A stretch of 64,000 nt of DNA from Ignelater luminosus (Eukaryota > Arthropoda > Insecta > Coleoptera > Elateridae), in NCBI GenBank assembly GCA_011009095.1, contig VTPC01008707.1, forward strand, positions 42,362-106,361, read 5' to 3'. How positions within the stretch are numbered: the stretch's first letter is position 1; every line of letters starts with the position of its first letter. The position numbers and the translations under genes were made by a program. Below the pieces are notes generated by a model. It did no database searches and was not told where the DNA came from. It saw only the letters and a list, made by a program, of their open reading frames with translations. Below, in pieces: positions 63,046-64,000 of this stretch.

Positions 63046-63631
63046 AAACTTGAAAATCATGTCCTGATGTTAAAATTCACTCTCAACTTACCCAAAAGAG
63101 ATTACATTGGCTCCATTAATAACATAAAAAAATAAAAGTAGTAATGTCACAACATATAATAAACTCCAGCCTCTCTCTCTTACTTTCGCAACTCAAAAGA
63201 ATGTTTTATAGCTTTATGAAACTTTTTGAACTATTATAAGCAAAATTTGATTATTCTCTGTTACTAGAAATTAGAAGACTAGAACAACTTATCACGATAC
63301 ATTACCTGAACATTAAAGAAAACACTGCTTATATAAATAATGTATCAAATCTGAGCAACACACATTAAATTTATTGACAACTTTAAAACGAGTTCAGTAT
63401 GAAATATAAAAGTGACATCCTCAACTACAAATATAAAATTAACACCTTAAAACTTACATAAAAAAGGTGAAGTAATTATGTATGAACGAATCTGATGAAC
63501 TCGCCATTAAATTTTTAATATCATAAAACAAAACAGCGTGAGAAATAAATAATTAATCACACAATTGAATTTACAAAAGCTTTGCTTAATGTTTTGTATT
63601 ACATTCCATTTCATAGTCATCATGCACAATT

Positions 63632-64000
63632 TTGATCAAGGGTGCGACAGCAACACTTTCAACACCTGTGAGATTAATAACTTCCATAGATATTCAAAAC
63701 AATGTCACACAGCGCATGTGTACAAATCAAAAATTTAAGTTGCACGCAGCTTGTTCAATGCGTAGCCGTGCAATAAACTCATTTAACAATTTTTTCCAAT
63801 GTCCGAATTGGTATTAATTTTGAGAAATTAATTATCTGTATGGTCTGAATTGGTATGAATGTTATAGAATAATTCAAAAGTACATAAAGTAGTATTGCTA
63901 TCTTTACAAAATTTAGAAAATTTGAATTTAGGTAAACTCAATCTTATCACACTGGAGATGTCACAGGTGTTGAAAGTGTTGCTGTCGCACCCTTGATCAA
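63632..64000. repeat. 40 bp perfect inverted repeat, probable MITE
   Basis: 63632-63671 begins TTGATCAAGGGTGCGACAGC and ends ACACCTGTGA. It is the exact reverse complement of 63961-64000. The arms enclose 289 bp that encode nothing. Because the right arm ends exactly at the window edge, its true outer boundary cannot be seen. On the left, identity could begin no earlier than 63632 only if the right arm stops here. Inside, GAATTGGTAT(T/G)AAT is repeated 41 bp apart (about 63804 and 63845). Confidence 0.9.

Overview
This 64 kb window looks like insect (arthropod) nuclear DNA, quite possibly from a beetle. It is strongly AT-rich, with no long bacterial-type reading frames and no operons. Its recognisable parts are insect transposable elements: a Mos1-type mariner, piggyBac, pogo, RNase H-bearing LINEs, Ty3/Gypsy fossils and an R2-type rDNA retrotransposon. 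I could not identify any intact host protein-coding gene, tRNA or CRISPR array, so the window reads as a gene-poor interval, an intron or a repeat-rich intergenic region. Species identity is inference.

Left part (1-11.3 kb): AT-rich DNA, a broken piggyBac element on the minus strand (1370-3291, with recognisable ends), a GC-rich block of unknown origin (4.62-5.11 kb), a Ty3/Gypsy fossil on the minus strand (about 5.15-6.45 kb), an intact coiled-coil reading frame resembling LINE ORF1 (6.8-7.1 kb), and a pogo-like transposase DNA-binding domain (10.63-10.96 kb, minus) beside a short tandem array of a TCTCATATTAGG-type motif.

Middle-left (15.5-24.4 kb): a degenerate GC-richer minisatellite (15.56-17.09 kb), a Cys-rich short-repeat tract (18.08-18.35 kb), a Gypsy integrase C-terminal fossil (about 19.45-19.68 kb, minus), long AT-rich spacer, and a LINE reverse-transcriptase fragment (23.4-23.96 kb).

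Middle (24.4-41.6 kb): mostly unassigned AT-rich DNA, then a roughly 7 kb satellite array (about 33.02-39.97 kb) of nine diverged 600-800 bp units in long and short forms. One unit is interrupted by a 685 bp non-autonomous DNA transposon with about 180 bp terminal inverted repeats. The uninterrupted target site survives in a neighbouring unit.

Right part (41.6-64 kb): a Gypsy RNase H fossil (41.64-42.4 kb). Then comes the most interesting locus: two separated pieces of 28S ribosomal RNA gene, which meet at the canonical R2 insertion site and are held apart by 2.6 kb of decayed R2-like retrotransposon (about 43.0-45.95 kb). It is followed by a LINE RNase H fragment (46.65-47.3 kb, minus), a nearly whole but inactivated Mos1-type mariner with both inverted repeats and TA duplications (48000-49252), and a 3.6 kb LOA-type LINE on the minus strand (52.85-56.45 kb) with ORF1, RT, RNase H and C-terminal Cys region. 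A 40 bp perfect inverted repeat brackets the last 369 bases.

Nothing here works together as a pathway. The window is a layered record of insertions, and the nesting gives relative ages: the MITE is younger than the satellite, and the R2-like element sat in a 28S copy that has since decayed.
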